The translations under genes were made by a program, and so were the position numbers. Of a stretch of 64,000 nucleotides of DNA, positions 27,100 through 38,580 are shown one piece after another; the stretch's first letter is position 1; each line of letters begins with the position of its first letter. The stretch covers positions 1 to 64,000 of the forward strand of contig JACKJV010000005.1 of assembly GCA_020637775.1 (NCBI GenBank). Reading direction: 5' to 3'. Source of the stretch: Brucellaceae bacterium. Its GTDB lineage: Bacteria > Pseudomonadota > Alphaproteobacteria > Rhizobiales > Rhizobiaceae. Under the pieces are notes generated by a model that saw nothing but the letters and a program-made list of their open reading frames with translations, did not search any database and was not told the origin of the DNA.

Positions 27100-28989
27100 A
27101 TGCTCGACTCCCTTCGCAACGCCGCCGGCACATGGGTCGCAAAGGCTCTGCTCGTGCTTCTCGTGCTCAGCTTCGCGGTCTGGGGCATTTCCGGGCAGAT
27201 CACCAATGGATTCAACTCCAATGCCGTCGTCCAGGCCGGAGACACAGAGGTTTCGGTAACCGAATACCGCCTGGCCTATGATCGGGAGTTGCGGCTGCTT
27301 TCGCAGCGTTTCGGCCAGCGGATCACCCGCGAGCAGGCGCAGGCGCTGGGGCTGGACCAGCAGGTGCTGTCGCAATTGGTCGCGGGCGCCGTGCTCGACG
27401 AACAGGCGCGCGAAATGGACCTGGGCCTGTCGAAGGACCGCCTTGCCGCCCTGACGGGCGAAGACCCGGCTTTCAGGGGGCCGGACGGCCGATTCGACCG
27501 CCGCGCCTTCGATTATGTGCTGCGTGAAGTGGGCATGCGGCCGGAGGACTACCTTCGCAACCGCCAGCAGGTGGCCGTGCGCCAGCAGATCGTGGAAGCC
27601 GTGTCCGACGGACTGAGCGTGCCCGACACCTTCCTCAAGGCGGCCGCGCTCTATCGCGGCGAGGACCGGACGGTGGAGTTCATCAAGCTTCCGGGCCGTC
27701 TTGTAGAGCCGATCGAACCGCCGGACGATACCGCGCTGCAAGCCTATTTCGAAGACAACAAGGCCGATTGGCGGGCGCCGGAATATCGCAAGATCAACCT
27801 TGTCGTTCTGGAACCCGAGTCGATCGCCGATCCGGATGCCATCTCCGACGAACAGGTCCGGGCCGATTACGAAGCGCGCAAGGAGCGGTATACATCCGCC
27901 GAAACCCGGCTGATCGACCAGCTTGTCTTCAAGAGCCGGGACGAGGCGGAGGCCGCGCGCAAGCGCATCACCGGTGGCGCCACCTTCGACGAGGTGGCCG
28001 CTTCGGAAGGCAAGACGCCGGAGGACACCAGTCTTGGAACGGTGGAGCGCTCGGCCATACCCGACGCGACCATCGCCGAGGCCGCGTTTTCCCTTGGCCA
28101 GAACCAGGTTTCCGACGTCATCGACGGCGCCTTCGGCCCTGTCCTGCTCCGGGTGCGGGAAATCAATCCGTCCGAGACAAGGCCGCTGGATGCGGTTGCC
28201 GGTGAAATCCGCCGGGAACTGGCCCTGGCCGAGGCCGATCGTATCCTGCTCGATGTCCACGATTCCTACGAGGATGCCCGCGCCGGCGGTTCCACGATGG
28301 CGGAGGCCGCGCGCCAGCTCGGTCTGCCGATGACCACTGTCGATGCCGTCGACCGCGCCGGGCTCGGCCCTGATGGCCAGCAGGTTCCGGGCATTCCGGA
28401 ACAGGCCGAACTGCTTGCCGCGGCCTTCGAGACGGAAGCGGGCGTGGAAAACCCGCCGCTCAACCATGGCCGCTCCGGATTCGTCTGGTACGAGGTCGAA
28501 GGCGTGACTCCAGCGCGCGACCGCACGCTCGATGAAGTGCGTGACGCCGTGGTGGCTGCCTGGACAACGCGGGAACGCACCGACCGGCTGGCGCAGAAGG
28601 CCGGCGAACTGGAGAAGCGGCTGGAATCCGGCACCACGCTGGATGAAATTGCCCGGGAACTGGAACTCGAAAAGCAGGTCAAGCGCGGTCTGAAGCGTGG
28701 TGCCGACGATGCCGATATCGGCAAGGCCGGGGTCAACGCCGCGTTCTCGGTGAAGCAGGGTGAGACCGGGCTTGTGCCAGGGCCCTCGGGCCAGGAGCAG
28801 ATCCTGTTCCGGGTGACAGAGGTTTTCGAGCCGGCAGGCGCCTCAGCGCAGTCGATTCCGGAGGCAGAGCGTCGGCAGTTGACCGGTGCGTTCTCGGACG
28901 ATCTCCTGGAGCAACTCGTGGCCGATCTTCGCGACAAATACGCCGTGACGATGGACCGCAACGCCATTGGCCGGGCGCTTTCCTTCTGA
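27100..28989 (+). CDS. PpiD/SurA-like peptidyl-prolyl cis-trans isomerase, inner-membrane anchored
   Basis: 629 residues. A single N-terminal membrane helix (about residues 14-32, [16 protein letters not shown]) anchors a periplasmic chaperone with a SurA-type N-domain (residues about 40-210) and a parvulin-like PPIC domain (about 255-365). Related to PpiD, which meets proteins leaving the Sec channel. The gene lies between secG/tpiA and trpD, as is usual in Hyphomicrobiales. The PPIC domain is of the degenerate type often seen in this family, so isomerase activity is not assured. Confidence 0.9.
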   Translation: MLDSLRNAAGTWVAKALLVLLVLSFAVWGISGQITNGFNSNAVVQAGDTEVSVTEYRLAYDRELRLLSQRFGQRITREQAQALGLDQQVLSQLVAGAVLDEQAREMDLGLSKDRLAALTGEDPAFRGPDGRFDRRAFDYVLREVGMRPEDYLRNRQQVAVRQQIVEAVSDGLSVPDTFLKAAALYRGEDRTVEFIKLPGRLVEPIEPPDDTALQAYFEDNKADWRAPEYRKINLVVLEPESIADPDAISDEQVRADYEARKERYTSAETRLIDQLVFKSRDEAEAARKRITGGATFDEVAASEGKTPEDTSLGTVERSAIPDATIAEAAFSLGQNQVSDVIDGAFGPVLLRVREINPSETRPLDAVAGEIRRELALAEADRILLDVHDSYEDARAGGSTMAEAARQLGLPMTTVDAVDRAGLGPDGQQVPGIPEQAELLAAAFETEAGVENPPLNHGRSGFVWYEVEGVTPARDRTLDEVRDAVVAAWTTRERTDRLAQKAGELEKRLESGTTLDEIARELELEKQVKRGLKRGADDADIGKAGVNAAFSVKQGETGLVPGPSGQEQILFRVTEVFEPAGASAQSIPEAERRQLTGAFSDDLLEQLVADLRDKYAVTMDRNAIGRALSF

Positions 28990-29028
28990 TCCGGCCAACC
29001 GGCGCAAACCCAATTCGCGGAGGGGGCG

Positions 29029-30051
29029 ATGAGTGAACTGAAGAGCGCGATTGCGAAGGTGGCGGACGGGACCCCGCTCAGCTTCGAGGAAGCACGCAAT
29101 GCGTTTGACATCATGATGTCGGGCAATGCGACACCCAGCCAGATGGGTGCCTTCCTGATGGCGCTGCGCGTGCGCGGCGAAACCGTGGACGAGATTTCCG
29201 GCGCGGTGTCGACCATGCGGGCGAAGATGATCCCGGTTGCCGCGCCAGAGGATGCCATCGACATCGTGGGCACCGGCGGGGATGCATCCGGCACATACAA
29301 CGTGTCCACCTGTGCCGCCTTCATCGTGGCCGGCTGCGGTGTGCCTGTCGCCAAACACGGCAATCGCGCCCTTTCCTCCAAATCCGGCGCGGCGGACGCG
29401 CTTTCGGCTCTTGGCATCAACCTGGAACTCGCTCCCGACGCCATCGCCCGCTGCATCCGGGAGGCCGGGCTCGGCTTCATGTTCGCGCCGGCGCACCATT
29501 CGGCGATGCGGTTTGTCGGCCCGACCCGCGTGGAACTGGGAACACGGACGATCTTCAACCTGCTCGGGCCGCTTTCCAATCCGGCCGGTGTACGCAAGCA
29601 GCTTGTCGGCGTGTTCGCGCCGCAATGGCTGGAGCCGCTGGCCCATGTCCTCAAGGACCTGGGGTCAGAGCACGTCTGGCTGGTGCATGGCGACGGACTG
29701 GATGAAATGACCACCACCGGCACGACGCAGGTCGTGGAACTGAAGGACGGCACGATCCGCGGCTTCGAGCTGACGCCGGAAGAGGCCGGCCTGCCGCGCG
29801 CACGGCTTGAAGATCTGAAAGGCGGCGACGGTGCGCACAATGCACGGGCGCTGCGTGCTGTGCTTCAGGGTGAGAAGAACGCCTATCGCGACATAGCGCT
29901 GCTGAATGCCGGCGCTTCGCTGGTGGTGGCGGGCAAGGCCGATACGGTCGCCGAAGGCGTGGCCATGGCGGCCGACGCCATTGACGAAGGGCGCGCCTTC
30001 GCGGCGCTGGAGCGGCTGATCGCGGTCTCCAACAGCGGAAAGGTCGCCTGA
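29029..30051 (+). CDS. trpD: Anthranilate phosphoribosyltransferase
   Basis: 340 residues; second dedicated step of tryptophan synthesis, joining anthranilate and PRPP. Key blocks are [14 protein letters not shown] (PRPP binding, about residues 83-96), [17 protein letters not shown] and [21 protein letters not shown] ribosome site precedes the ATG. First gene of a compact trpD-trpC-moaC-moeA-lexA series with gaps of a few bases. Confidence 0.97.
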   Translation: MSELKSAIAKVADGTPLSFEEARNAFDIMMSGNATPSQMGAFLMALRVRGETVDEISGAVSTMRAKMIPVAAPEDAIDIVGTGGDASGTYNVSTCAAFIVAGCGVPVAKHGNRALSSKSGAADALSALGINLELAPDAIARCIREAGLGFMFAPAHHSAMRFVGPTRVELGTRTIFNLLGPLSNPAGVRKQLVGVFAPQWLEPLAHVLKDLGSEHVWLVHGDGLDEMTTTGTTQVVELKDGTIRGFELTPEEAGLPRARLEDLKGGDGAHNARALRAVLQGEKNAYRDIALLNAGASLVVAGKADTVAEGVAMAADAIDEGRAFAALERLIAVSNSGKVA

Positions 30052-30054
30052 GCG

Positions 30055-30870
30055 ATGGCCGATATCCTCAAGAAGATCGAGGCCTACAAGCGTGACGAGA
30101 TTGCCGCGGCGAAAGCAGCACTTCCGCTGGCCGAAGTGCGCGCCCGCGCTTTGGATGGCGATGCGCCGCGCGGCTTCCTGAGGGCGCTGGAAGACCGCAA
30201 GGCCGAAGGCCGGTTCGGACTGATCGCCGAAATCAAGAAGGCCAGCCCCTCCAAGGGGCTGATCCGGGCCGATTTCGACCCGCCGGCGCTGGCGCGCGCC
30301 TATGAGACCGGCGGCGCGGCCTGTCTTTCGGTGCTGACGGATGGACCGAGCTTCCAGGGCGCACCGGAATTCCTGACGGCTGCGCGCCAGGCGGCCGGGC
30401 TGCCGGCCCTGCGCAAGGATTTCATGTTCGAGCCCTACCAGGTCTGGGAAGCCAGGGCCTGGGGCGCCGATTGCATCCTCATCATCATGGCGAGCCTCTC
30501 GGACGACGAAGCCCGTGCGCTGGAAGAATGCGCCTTCGAGGCCGGCATGGACGCGCTCATCGAGGTGCATGACGAGGCCGAGATGGAACGGGCTCTCATG
30601 CTGTCCTCACGCCTGCTGGGCGTCAACAACCGCAACCTGCGCACGTTCGACGTCAGCCTGGAAACGACCGAACGCCTTGCCGCCATGGCACCTGGCGACC
30701 GCCTTCTGGTTGGCGAGAGCGGCATTTTCACCCATGCCGATTGCCAACGGCTTGCAGGCCACGGCGTGACTTCCTTCCTGGTCGGGGAAAGCCTGATGCG
30801 CCAGGATGACGTGACAGCCGCCACACGGACCCTGCTCGAAGGCGATGGCGCGCGGCTTGCGGCAGGCTGA
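30055..30870 (+). CDS. trpC: Indole-3-glycerol phosphate synthase
   Basis: 271 residues, TIM barrel, closing the indole ring in tryptophan synthesis. Motifs [15 protein letters not shown] (about residues 58-72), [26 protein letters not shown] and [12 protein letters not shown] are intact. Stands alone without a fused PRAI domain. Starts three bases after trpD and ends two bases before moaC. Confidence 0.97.
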   Translation: MADILKKIEAYKRDEIAAAKAALPLAEVRARALDGDAPRGFLRALEDRKAEGRFGLIAEIKKASPSKGLIRADFDPPALARAYETGGAACLSVLTDGPSFQGAPEFLTAARQAAGLPALRKDFMFEPYQVWEARAWGADCILIIMASLSDDEARALEECAFEAGMDALIEVHDEAEMERALMLSSRLLGVNNRNLRTFDVSLETTERLAAMAPGDRLLVGESGIFTHADCQRLAGHGVTSFLVGESLMRQDDVTAATRTLLEGDGARLAAG

Positions 30871-30872
30871 CC

Positions 30873-31355
30873 ATGGCTGAGCATCTGACCCATATCGCGG
30901 AAAACGGCGAGGCCCACATGGTGGATGTCGGCGACAAGGCCGCCACGAGCCGCACGGCCATTGCCGAGGGCGCGGTGCGCATGCGGGCCGAAACGCTGGC
31001 GATGATCCTGGCGGGCAATGCCAAGAAGGGCGATGTCATCGCCACGGCGCGGATTGCGGGCATCATGGCCGCCAAGAAGACCCATGAGCTGGTTCCGCTC
31101 TGTCACCCGCTGCTGCTCACCAAGGTGACCGTGGACATCACGCCCGACGAAACCCTGCCCGGCCTGCGTGTGCGCGCACTGGCACGGGTGAACGGCCAGA
31201 CCGGTGTGGAGATGGAAGCGCTGTCGGCCGTGTCCGTCACCTGCCTCACGATCTATGACATGGCCAAGGCCGTGGACCGGGGCATGGTGCTGACCGATAT
31301 CCGCCTTGTCGAAAAGGAAGGCGGGAAATCCGGCCACTGGCGCGCAGAGGACTGA
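30873..31355 (+). CDS. moaC: Cyclic pyranopterin monophosphate synthase MoaC
   Basis: 160 residues; acts with MoaA in the first stage of molybdenum cofactor synthesis. The conserved [21 protein letters not shown] and [20 protein letters not shown] blocks and the C-terminal KEGGKSG are present. Two bases after trpC and four before moeA, so translation is probably coupled. Confidence 0.97.
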   Translation: MAEHLTHIAENGEAHMVDVGDKAATSRTAIAEGAVRMRAETLAMILAGNAKKGDVIATARIAGIMAAKKTHELVPLCHPLLLTKVTVDITPDETLPGLRVRALARVNGQTGVEMEALSAVSVTCLTIYDMAKAVDRGMVLTDIRLVEKEGGKSGHWRAED

Positions 31356-31359
31356 AGAA

Positions 31360-32580
31360 ATGGCATTGCTTCCCGTTGACGAGGCGCTCTCCAGACTGCT
31401 GGACGATGCGGGCCTGCTGGGCGCGCAAGAGGTTCACATCGCGGATGCGGCAGGCCGCTTCCTGGCCAGCGACCTGGCGGCCCGGCGCACGCAACCTCCC
31501 TTCCCGGCCGCCGCCATGGATGGCTATGCCGTGCGGGCCGATGACATCGCCAACGTGCCTGCCGCGCTGACGGTGATCGGCGAATCGGCAGCGGGCCACC
31601 GCTTTTCGGGCAAGGTGGAGGGCGGAGAATGCGTGCGCATCTTCACCGGCGCGCCCGTCCCCTCCGGCGCCGATACCGTGATCATCCAGGAAAATGTCGG
31701 CGTGCTCGGCGACGGTCGCGTCCAGGTGAACGAAGGCGAGCCGAAAGGCCGCAATATCCGCGTCGAAGGGCTGGACTTTCGCCAGGGCAGCACCATCCTG
31801 AAGGCCGGCCGGCAACTCGATGCCGCGGCGCTGTCGCTCGCCGCCGCCGCCAATCACGACCGCCTCACGGTGGCACGCAAGCCACTCGTCGCCATTCTCG
31901 CCACCGGCGACGAACTGGTTCCGCCTGGCGCCCTGCCCGGCCCGGACCAGATCATCGCCTCCAATTCGTTCGGCGTTGCGGCACTGGCGACCGAATGCGG
32001 CGCCACCGTCATCGATCTGGGCATTGCCCGCGACGATCACGGCATCATCGGCGCCGCTGTCGGGCGGGCTCGGGATGCAGGCGCCGATATCATCGTCACG
32101 CTGGGCGGCGCGTCCGTCGGCGATCATGATCTCGTCCAGTCGGTCCTTGCCGATGCCGGGATGGAACTCGACTTCTGGAAGATCGCGATGCGGCCGGGCA
32201 AGCCGCTCATGGTCGGGCGCTTTGGCGAAACGCGTGTGCTGGGCCTGCCGGGCAATCCCGTATCGAGCCTCGTCTGTGCCCATCTGTTCCTGAAGCCGCT
32301 CATCAAGGCGCTTTGCGGGGCACGCCATGTGCATGACATCCGCACGGCCCGGCTGACCACGCCGATGAAAGCAAATGGCGACCGCCAGGACCACGTGCGT
32401 GCGGTTTGCACAAGCGATGGCACGGGCGGCCTGCAGGTGACGCCTTTCAAGCGCCAGGATTCGTCCATGCTGTCCACGCTGGCCGAGGCCAATTGCCTGG
32501 TGATCCGGCCCGCGCACGCACCGGCCGTCAACGAAGGCGACAACGTGCCCTGCCTGATCCTGCGCAGCCTCGGCGACTGA
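31360..32580 (+). CDS. moeA: Molybdopterin molybdenumtransferase MoeA
   Basis: 406 residues; inserts molybdate into adenylated molybdopterin. The N-terminal domains I/II ([11 protein letters not shown]), the MoaB-like domain III ([28 protein letters not shown]) and the C-terminal domain IV are all seen. The ATG at 31360 gives the typical N-terminus [14 protein letters not shown]; a start 54 bases earlier overlaps moaC and is rejected. Adjacent to moaC, forming a cofactor pair within the trp-lexA run. Confidence 0.96.
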   Translation: MALLPVDEALSRLLDDAGLLGAQEVHIADAAGRFLASDLAARRTQPPFPAAAMDGYAVRADDIANVPAALTVIGESAAGHRFSGKVEGGECVRIFTGAPVPSGADTVIIQENVGVLGDGRVQVNEGEPKGRNIRVEGLDFRQGSTILKAGRQLDAAALSLAAAANHDRLTVARKPLVAILATGDELVPPGALPGPDQIIASNSFGVAALATECGATVIDLGIARDDHGIIGAAVGRARDAGADIIVTLGGASVGDHDLVQSVLADAGMELDFWKIAMRPGKPLMVGRFGETRVLGLPGNPVSSLVCAHLFLKPLIKALCGARHVHDIRTARLTTPMKANGDRQDHVRAVCTSDGTGGLQVTPFKRQDSSMLSTLAEANCLVIRPAHAPAVNEGDNVPCLILRSLGD

Positions 32581-32630
32581 CCGACCCGCAGGCGTGCCGT
32601 GCGTGCGGCACCATTGCGATGCCACTTGCG

Positions 32631-32645
32631 GAACAGGACGGGAAC
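32631..32645 (+). promoter_or_regulatory. LexA operator (SOS box) before lexA
   Basis: GAAC at 32631-32634 and GAAC at 32642-32645 separated by exactly seven bases, matching the direct-repeat SOS box of alphaproteobacterial LexA. It lies 49 bases upstream of the lexA GTG, in the gap after moeA, and indicates autorepression. Confidence 0.85.
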
Positions 32646-32693
32646 AGATATGTTTGTTCCGGTTTTGTATTGCGACTCGTCAGGAGGTGGCCC

Positions 32694-33398
32694 GTGCTCA
32701 CCCGCAAACAGCATGAACTTCTGCTTTTCATTCATGAGCGGCTGAAAGAAACCGGGATACCGCCTTCCTTCGACGAGATGAAGGATGCGCTGGAACTGGC
32801 GTCCAAGTCCGGCATTCACAGGCTGATCACGGCACTTGAGGAACGCGGGTTCATTCGCCGCCTGCCAAACCGGGCACGGGCGCTGGAGGTGATCCGCATG
32901 CCCGAGGGGGTTGCGGGCGCACCTCAGGCGCGCAAGTTTTCACCCAGCGTGATCGAGGGCGGACGCGGGCAGCCAGGCGGCACGAAGGCGCCGCCGGCCG
33001 AGAAGGAATCCGGACAGTCCATTGCCATTCCGGTCATGGGGCGAATCGCCGCCGGCGTGCCGATCGATGCCATCCAGCATCAGACCCACACGATCGCCGT
33101 GCCGCCGGACATGCTGGGCGGTGGCGAGCATTACGCGCTGGAGGTTCGCGGGGATTCGATGATCGAGGCCGGTATTTTCGACGGCGACACCGTGATCATC
33201 CGCGACGGCCAGACGGCCAATCCCGGCGACATCGTCGTCGCGCTGGTCGATGACGAGGAAGCGACGTTGAAGCGCTTCCGGCGCAAGGGGGCTTCCATTG
33301 CGCTGGAAGCGGCCAATCCGGCCTTCGAGACGCGCATTTTCCCGCCCCACCGCGTGAAGGTGCAAGGGCGTCTGGTCGGGCTGATCCGGCGGTATTGA
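32694..33398 (+). CDS. lexA: SOS repressor LexA
   Basis: 234 residues from a GTG start with a near-perfect Shine-Dalgarno (AGGAGGT) seven bases upstream. The N-terminal winged-helix reads [20 protein letters not shown]. The C-terminal protease has the self-cleavage site Ala120-Gly121 (GRIAAGVPI), Ser155 (RGDSM) and Lys193. RecA-stimulated cleavage derepresses DNA-damage genes. A GAAC-N7-GAAC box upstream shows self-control, and a strong terminator follows. Confidence 0.97.
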   Translation: MLTRKQHELLLFIHERLKETGIPPSFDEMKDALELASKSGIHRLITALEERGFIRRLPNRARALEVIRMPEGVAGAPQARKFSPSVIEGGRGQPGGTKAPPAEKESGQSIAIPVMGRIAAGVPIDAIQHQTHTIAVPPDMLGGGEHYALEVRGDSMIEAGIFDGDTVIIRDGQTANPGDIVVALVDDEEATLKRFRRKGASIALEAANPAFETRIFPPHRVKVQGRLVGLIRRY

Positions 33399-33430
33399 AG
33401 CCTGAAACAGGATTTGGATCGATCGATCAT

Positions 33431-33468
33431 GAAAAGGGGGCGCCGGACTGGCTCGGCGCCTTTTTTTT
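33431..33468 (+). terminator. Rho-independent terminator after lexA
   Basis: GGCGCCG (33439-33445) and CGGCGCC (33454-33460) pair around an 8-base loop, followed by eight T (33461-33468). On the opposite strand the stem is followed by CCTTTTC, so it may also serve the converging iron permease gene. Confidence 0.9.
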
Positions 33469-33513
33469 CGTTCACTCCGTATCCCCGGCCTTCGTGGAGG
33501 CCGGCGCCGCCAT

Positions 33514-34320
33514 TCACTCAGCGGCAATACCGGCAGGCTGCTTGCGCCGGCGCGTCGATGCCAGGGCGGCGCCGATCACCGCGAGGATGACGATCGCGGC
33601 TTGCGGGACGATGGCTTCCCAGGTCGGGTTCAACCCGGCATCGACGAGCGATGACGGCAAGTCCATCGGATCGTAGGCCAACAGTTGCAGTTCCTGCAGT
33701 TCCTGAACCGCACCGCCAACGAATTTCAGGCCCATGACAAAGAGGAAGGCCGAGGTTGCCAGAAAGATGAAACGCAGGGGCAACCGCGCGGCGAAAGCAT
33801 TGACCGCAAACCAGACAACGGCCAGCACGCCGGTGGCGGCAGCAATGCCGATCCAGAAGCCGACATGCCATCCACCACTCGCCGCAGCGCTCGCATGGAG
33901 AAACAGGATTGTTTCAGCGCCTTCGCGAAAGACTGCGAGAAAGGCAATCAGGGCGAGCGACAATGTCGTTCCCGCGCTGACTGCGCGGTCTGCCACGGCA
34001 CGCAAGGTCGCCTGCCATGCCTTCGGATCCTGCTTCAGAAAGAGCCAACCGGACATGTAGAACATCAGGCCGGCCGCAACCATCATGACAACTGCTTCAA
34101 GTCGGTCGTCATGGGCGCCACCGAGGAACACCTCGAAGGCAAGCGCGGCGGCCACGCTAGCAAGAACCGCCATGGCCACGCCGATATAGAGGTAACGCGT
34201 GCGCTCGCCCATGCCGGCGCGATGGAGGAACGCGGCAAGAGCCGATATGACCAGAAGGGCCTCAAGGCCCTCGCGAAAAAGGACAAGTCCGGACTCAAGA
34301 GCCGCCGACAGAATTGGCAT
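33514..34320 (-). CDS. FTR1/EfeU-type iron permease
   Basis: 268 residues with about seven membrane helices and both REXXE iron-permeation motifs: REGLE (residues 16-20) and REGAE (132-136). Proteins of this family move iron through the inner membrane. The ATG at 34320 is preferred to one 15 bases upstream because GAGAG lies correctly in front of it. No efeO or efeB partner is adjacent, unlike EfeUOB systems, so its electron partner must be elsewhere or it acts alone. Convergent with lexA. Confidence 0.9.
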   Translation of the reverse strand: MPILSAALESGLVLFREGLEALLVISALAAFLHRAGMGERTRYLYIGVAMAVLASVAAALAFEVFLGGAHDDRLEAVVMMVAAGLMFYMSGWLFLKQDPKAWQATLRAVADRAVSAGTTLSLALIAFLAVFREGAETILFLHASAAASGGWHVGFWIGIAAATGVLAVVWFAVNAFAARLPLRFIFLATSAFLFVMGLKFVGGAVQELQELQLLAYDPMDLPSSLVDAGLNPTWEAIVPQAAIVILAVIGAALASTRRRKQPAGIAAE

Positions 34321-34454
34321 CTCGTTTTCTCTCATTGTTCAAGATCGTCCGCAGGAAGCCAGATGTGCCCGGCGGCCGCAAGCAGCCTTTGCCCAGTTTG
34401 TAACGTTTCCAAACTGGATGCCTGCAGGTGGGACGCTGGCGGCACGGCCAAGTG

Positions 34455-36806
34455 TCAATCCCTGGCCTCCGGCTTCCACTCTTCCAGGCCGCGGGCGGCG
34501 CGCGACCATTTCCGATGCCTGTGCCACGGGCGGTATGGCCGGTTGATGGCATGGCGGATCGAAACGCCCTTGCCGTGCGGGTTCAGGCGAAAGGCAGCCG
34601 ATCCTTCGAGCGCCAATTGCCGGGCTGTGACGATGACGGCCATGTGCCGTCCACCGCAGCGGGGCGCTTCGGAAGGCTTGCTGTAGAGAATGAGGATGGC
34701 GGTCCGGCATGCGGCACGGACTGTTTCCGGATCGTCCGTCTGGACGATCCAGCCGCGCGGGGCCTTTGCCAGGCAGAGTTGATCGTCGCAGGCAAATCCC
34801 CCGGCCAGGGGTCTTGCCGCCTTGCCTGTCGCTTCCCGGGCCAGCAAGGCCGCCAGGCTGCCGCGTTTCAATGCGGCGGCGCGTCTGACCTCGCCGGTTC
34901 CCGCTGCCCGTGTCCAGTTCTGGCGTGTGAAGCTGGAAATCCGGGTGCGATTGAAGGCAAGGCTGCCCTCAGCGATGCGGATGGCCAGCGTCTTTCCGTC
35001 ATCGGATATCCAGCCATCGGGAATGTCGGCACCGCGCCAGGCCAGGCCGGCGGCCAGTATGAACGGCAAGGCGAGCAGGCGCAGGCGGGTCGTCAGGACC
35101 GTTGCCGCAATGAGCGCGATCGTGGCCAGCATCATCGCCGGCAGCGGCACGAGCCCGGTCTGGTCATGGCCGGACCGGCTCGCGGTTTCGTGGGCGATCC
35201 GCAGCACCAGTCCGATGCCCTGCCCCATGAGCCAGAAGAAGGGTGCATCAAGGTCGAACAGGATCATCAGATGCGCGACAAGGGCCGCGGGCATGACGAC
35301 CAGCGACACGATCGGCATTGCGGCGAGGTTTGCCACGGGCCCGAGCGGGGCATAGCGCTGGAAGTGGAACGCGCCATATATGCCGGTCGCGGCACCGGCA
35401 ATGATGGAGGTGAAGAGCAGCGCCGCAACGGGGCGCAGCACGGAGCCGGCCCACCCACCGGCCATGCCCTTCCCTTTTGCCATGCGATGCTGCTGCACTG
35501 CCGCATAAGCGGCGACGAGCGCGGCCGTGGCGGCAAAGGACATCTGGAACCCCGGCCCTGTGATCTCGTGCGGACTCCAGAGCAGGATCAGCACGGCGGC
35601 AATCGCAATGTTGCGCATGGTCAGCGCCATCCGGTCGGCGTGAAGCGCCAGCAGCATCACGGCGAGCATGATGTAGCTGCGTTGTGTGGCGATGGCGCCG
35701 CCGGACAACATGAGATAGGCGCTGACGGCCAGCAGGGCGGCCAGCGCGGCATGCTTCCTCACGGGATGGCGGGCGGCAAATGCCGGAAAGGCGGCGAAGA
35801 TGGCGCGCAGCCCCCCGGCCACGGTTCCGGCCACAAGCGCCATGTGCAGCCCGGAAATGGCCAGGATATGAGCCAGCCCGCTGGTTCGCAGCGCCTCGGC
35901 ATTGCTGTCGCTGATGCTGCCCTTGTAGCCTGTCACGAGCGCAGCCGCGATCTCACCATTCTGCCCCTGGATGCGGGCGCGGATGCGTTCTGCCAGGGCA
36001 TGGCGGATGCGCTCTATGGCAGCCGACAGCCCGTCAGGGTTTGGCGACGCCTCTATCCGCGGCGTGCCGAAGACGAAACCGATCGCGCCCGTTCCGTCGA
36101 AATGGCTCTCAAACGAGAAATCGTATCCTCCGGGGCGGACCGGACCGGGCGGGGGCATCAGCCGGACGCGGCCCGTGAAGCCATCGCCTGCGCGGGGCAG
36201 CCGCGCCTGCATCCGCGTGGTGATGCGGACCCTTTCCGGCAGATAGCGCAAGGCCGGACGGGCAGAGCCGCTCGTCTCCACGATGAGACGCATGCGCCCG
36301 CCTTCCAGAAGCTCGGCGGCCGCAATCCTTCCCGTGAGCGTGGTCGTGACCGCACTGCCCGTCGTGACCGCGGCGCCCCGACCGGTTTCCAGTCTTGCCG
36401 CCACCATGCCGCAAAGGATGCAAAGGCAGCCTGCCAGAAGCAGACTGGTGCCATGCCTGCGGCGCGCCAGCCAAAGCAGGCCGGCGAACGCAAAGGAGCC
36501 GGCCAGGAGGGCCGAAAGGTCCGGCTCGGTGGAAAGGGCGAAATAGCCCGCCGCGCCGGCACCGATCATCAAGGGCAGCATCAGGAAAAGCAGACCGCGC
36601 TCCATTTCCAACGCCAGATCGCGGCGAAGGCCGCGCATGACGGCCGATGGCGAGAGCGCGGCGGCTATCCGCTGCAGCCGGTCGCGGCCGGGCGGCGGCC
36701 GCACGGGCAAGTGTACCGGGGCAGGCATGGGCACGGATCGAATGTCGTCGGCATGGCGGATTTCCGGTCCGGCCGGCTCACGGTGAGCCGTTCGGGCCGC
36801 AAACAT
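34455..36806 (-). CDS. ComEC/Rec2 family DNA-uptake membrane protein
   Basis: About 783 residues. An N-terminal membrane pair (near residues 60-105), an OB-like DUF4131 region (about 120-230) and the Competence domain with many helices ([26 protein letters not shown]) are seen. The C-terminal part is short and lacks a recognisable metallo-beta-lactamase motif (HxHxDH), which is common in rhizobial ComEC. It forms the inner-membrane DNA channel in competent bacteria; competence here is not shown. Start uncertain: ATG at 36806, 36728 or 36638 are all possible. Divergent from gltX. Confidence 0.87.
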   Translation of the reverse strand: MFAARTAHREPAGPEIRHADDIRSVPMPAPVHLPVRPPPGRDRLQRIAAALSPSAVMRGLRRDLALEMERGLLFLMLPLMIGAGAAGYFALSTEPDLSALLAGSFAFAGLLWLARRRHGTSLLLAGCLCILCGMVAARLETGRGAAVTTGSAVTTTLTGRIAAAELLEGGRMRLIVETSGSARPALRYLPERVRITTRMQARLPRAGDGFTGRVRLMPPPGPVRPGGYDFSFESHFDGTGAIGFVFGTPRIEASPNPDGLSAAIERIRHALAERIRARIQGQNGEIAAALVTGYKGSISDSNAEALRTSGLAHILAISGLHMALVAGTVAGGLRAIFAAFPAFAARHPVRKHAALAALLAVSAYLMLSGGAIATQRSYIMLAVMLLALHADRMALTMRNIAIAAVLILLWSPHEITGPGFQMSFAATAALVAAYAAVQQHRMAKGKGMAGGWAGSVLRPVAALLFTSIIAGAATGIYGAFHFQRYAPLGPVANLAAMPIVSLVVMPAALVAHLMILFDLDAPFFWLMGQGIGLVLRIAHETASRSGHDQTGLVPLPAMMLATIALIAATVLTTRLRLLALPFILAAGLAWRGADIPDGWISDDGKTLAIRIAEGSLAFNRTRISSFTRQNWTRAAGTGEVRRAAALKRGSLAALLAREATGKAARPLAGGFACDDQLCLAKAPRGWIVQTDDPETVRAACRTAILILYSKPSEAPRCGGRHMAVIVTARQLALEGSAAFRLNPHGKGVSIRHAINRPYRPWHRHRKWSRAARGLEEWKPEARD

Positions 36807-36970
36807 GGCCCGCTCGTCACTCACCCCCTTTTCCGCCCCCGTGGCCAAAGCCAGCGCCTTCCGGCCAGCACTTGCACCCCACGGTTCCTATGCTACATGG
36901 GGCGCACGCTTTTTCCAGCCCGCATGTTCCCCCACGTCCGGGCTCACCCATTCCAACGGACCGATTCGTC

Positions 36971-38392
36971 ATGACAAAAGCCGTCGTCACCCGCTTTGCA
37001 CCCTCGCCCACCGGCTACCTGCATATCGGCGGCGCCCGTACCGCGCTGTTCAACTGGCTCTATGCGCGCCATACCGGCGGAAAAATGCTGCTTCGCATCG
37101 AAGACACAGATCGCGAACGCTCGACCGAGGCCGCCACGGCCGCCATTCTCGAAGGCCTCGACTGGCTGGGCCTCGGCTGGGACGGCGAGCCCTATTCGCA
37201 GGCCGCACGCGCCGACCGCCACGCCGAAGTGGCGCACGCCCTGGTGAAGGCGGGCAAGGCCTATTACTGCTATTGCTCCCAGGCCGAACTGACGGAGATG
37301 CGCGAGAAGGCAAAGGCGGAAGGCCGCCCACCGCGCTATGACGGCACATGGCGCGACCGCGATGCATCGCAAGCGCCGGAGGGCATCGCACCGGTCGTGC
37401 GCATCAAGGCGCCGCTGTCCGGCGAGACGCTGGTCGCCGACAAGGTCCAGGGCGACGTGCGCTTTCCCAACAAGGACCTCGATGATTTCATTATCCTGCG
37501 TTCCGACGGCACGCCGACCTACATGCTGGCCGTGGTGGTGGACGATCACGACATGGGCGTCACGCATATCATCCGTGGCGACGACCACCTGACCAATGCC
37601 GCGCGGCAGACCATCATCTACGAGGCGATGGGCTGGGACGTTCCGGTGATGGCGCATATCCCGCTCATCCACGGCCCGGACGGGGCGAAACTCTCCAAGC
37701 GCCACGGCGCACTGGGCGTGGAGGCCTATCGCGAGATGGGCTACCTGCCATCGGCCATGCGCAATTATCTCGTCCGGCTGGGCTGGAGCCATGGGGACGA
37801 CGAGGTGATGAGCCTTGAAGACATGATCGCATGGTTCGAGATCGAGGATATCAACAAGGGCGCGGCCCGCTTCGACTTCAAGAAACTGGAAGCACTCAAC
37901 GGCGTGCACATGCGCAACATGGACGCGGGCGATCTCACGGCGGTGTTCCTGGAGACGCTGCCGTATCTGCCCGCCGGCCCTGCCCTGCTGGAGAAGATGA
38001 GCGAGGCGCGCAAGGCGCAATTGCTGGCCGCCATGCCCGGCCTGAAGGAACGCGCGCGCACCCTCAATGAACTGGCCGAGGGCGCCGGCTTCATTTTCGA
38101 CGAACGCCCGCTGCCGCTGGATGAAAAGGCGGCAGGGATCCTCGATGACGCGGCGCGGGCGCTGCTCGCGGACATCCTTCCGCGGCTGGAGCAGGCAGGG
38201 GACTGGTCGGCGGAGACCACAGAGGCGGCCGTACGCGGCTTTGCAGAGGAAAAGGAACTCAAGCTTGGCAAGGTCGCCCAGCCGCTGCGCGCCGCGCTGA
38301 CGGGGCGGGCCACATCTCCCGGCGTTTTCGATGTGCTCGCGGTTCTGGGACGGGAGGAGAGCCTGGCACGAATCGCCGACCAAACGCGCTGA
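36971..38392 (+). CDS. gltX: Glutamyl-tRNA synthetase
   Basis: 473 residues, class I aminoacyl-tRNA synthetase. The HIGH-type motif is HIGG at residues 18-21 ([14 protein letters not shown]) and the KMSKS-type motif is KLSKR near residue 240. The ATG at 36971 gives the conserved N-terminus [15 protein letters not shown]; the open frame extends far upstream but overlaps comEC antisense. A short hairpin (CGCTGAAA/TTTCAGCG, 38387-38410) overlaps the stop codon. gltA follows 188 bases on. Confidence 0.96.
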   Translation: MTKAVVTRFAPSPTGYLHIGGARTALFNWLYARHTGGKMLLRIEDTDRERSTEAATAAILEGLDWLGLGWDGEPYSQAARADRHAEVAHALVKAGKAYYCYCSQAELTEMREKAKAEGRPPRYDGTWRDRDASQAPEGIAPVVRIKAPLSGETLVADKVQGDVRFPNKDLDDFIILRSDGTPTYMLAVVVDDHDMGVTHIIRGDDHLTNAARQTIIYEAMGWDVPVMAHIPLIHGPDGAKLSKRHGALGVEAYREMGYLPSAMRNYLVRLGWSHGDDEVMSLEDMIAWFEIEDINKGAARFDFKKLEALNGVHMRNMDAGDLTAVFLETLPYLPAGPALLEKMSEARKAQLLAAMPGLKERARTLNELAEGAGFIFDERPLPLDEKAAGILDDAARALLADILPRLEQAGDWSAETTEAAVRGFAEEKELKLGKVAQPLRAALTGRATSPGVFDVLAVLGREESLARIADQTR

Positions 38393-38527
38393 AATTCCCT
38401 TTTTTCAGCGGTTTGACGCAGTTCAAGCGGTCAGGCCGCAAGACAAAAGGCTTACGCCGGGAGGGCTGGAAAGCCGGGGCATGCGCTTGGCAGAAGGGCT
38501 TAAATAGGCTAGCTACTCAGCCATCAT

Positions 38528-38542
38528 TTTTGCAATGCAAAA
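38528..38542. promoter_or_regulatory. Palindrome TTTTGCA-A-TGCAAAA before gltA
   Basis: A perfect 7-1-7 inverted repeat centred 46 bases upstream of the gltA ATG, in a locally AT-rich stretch. Position and symmetry suggest a transcription factor site. No family is assigned. Confidence 0.45.
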
Positions 38543-38580
38543 TCGACCGTTGGCGTCAATCGTCACGAAAGGAGACCTGA

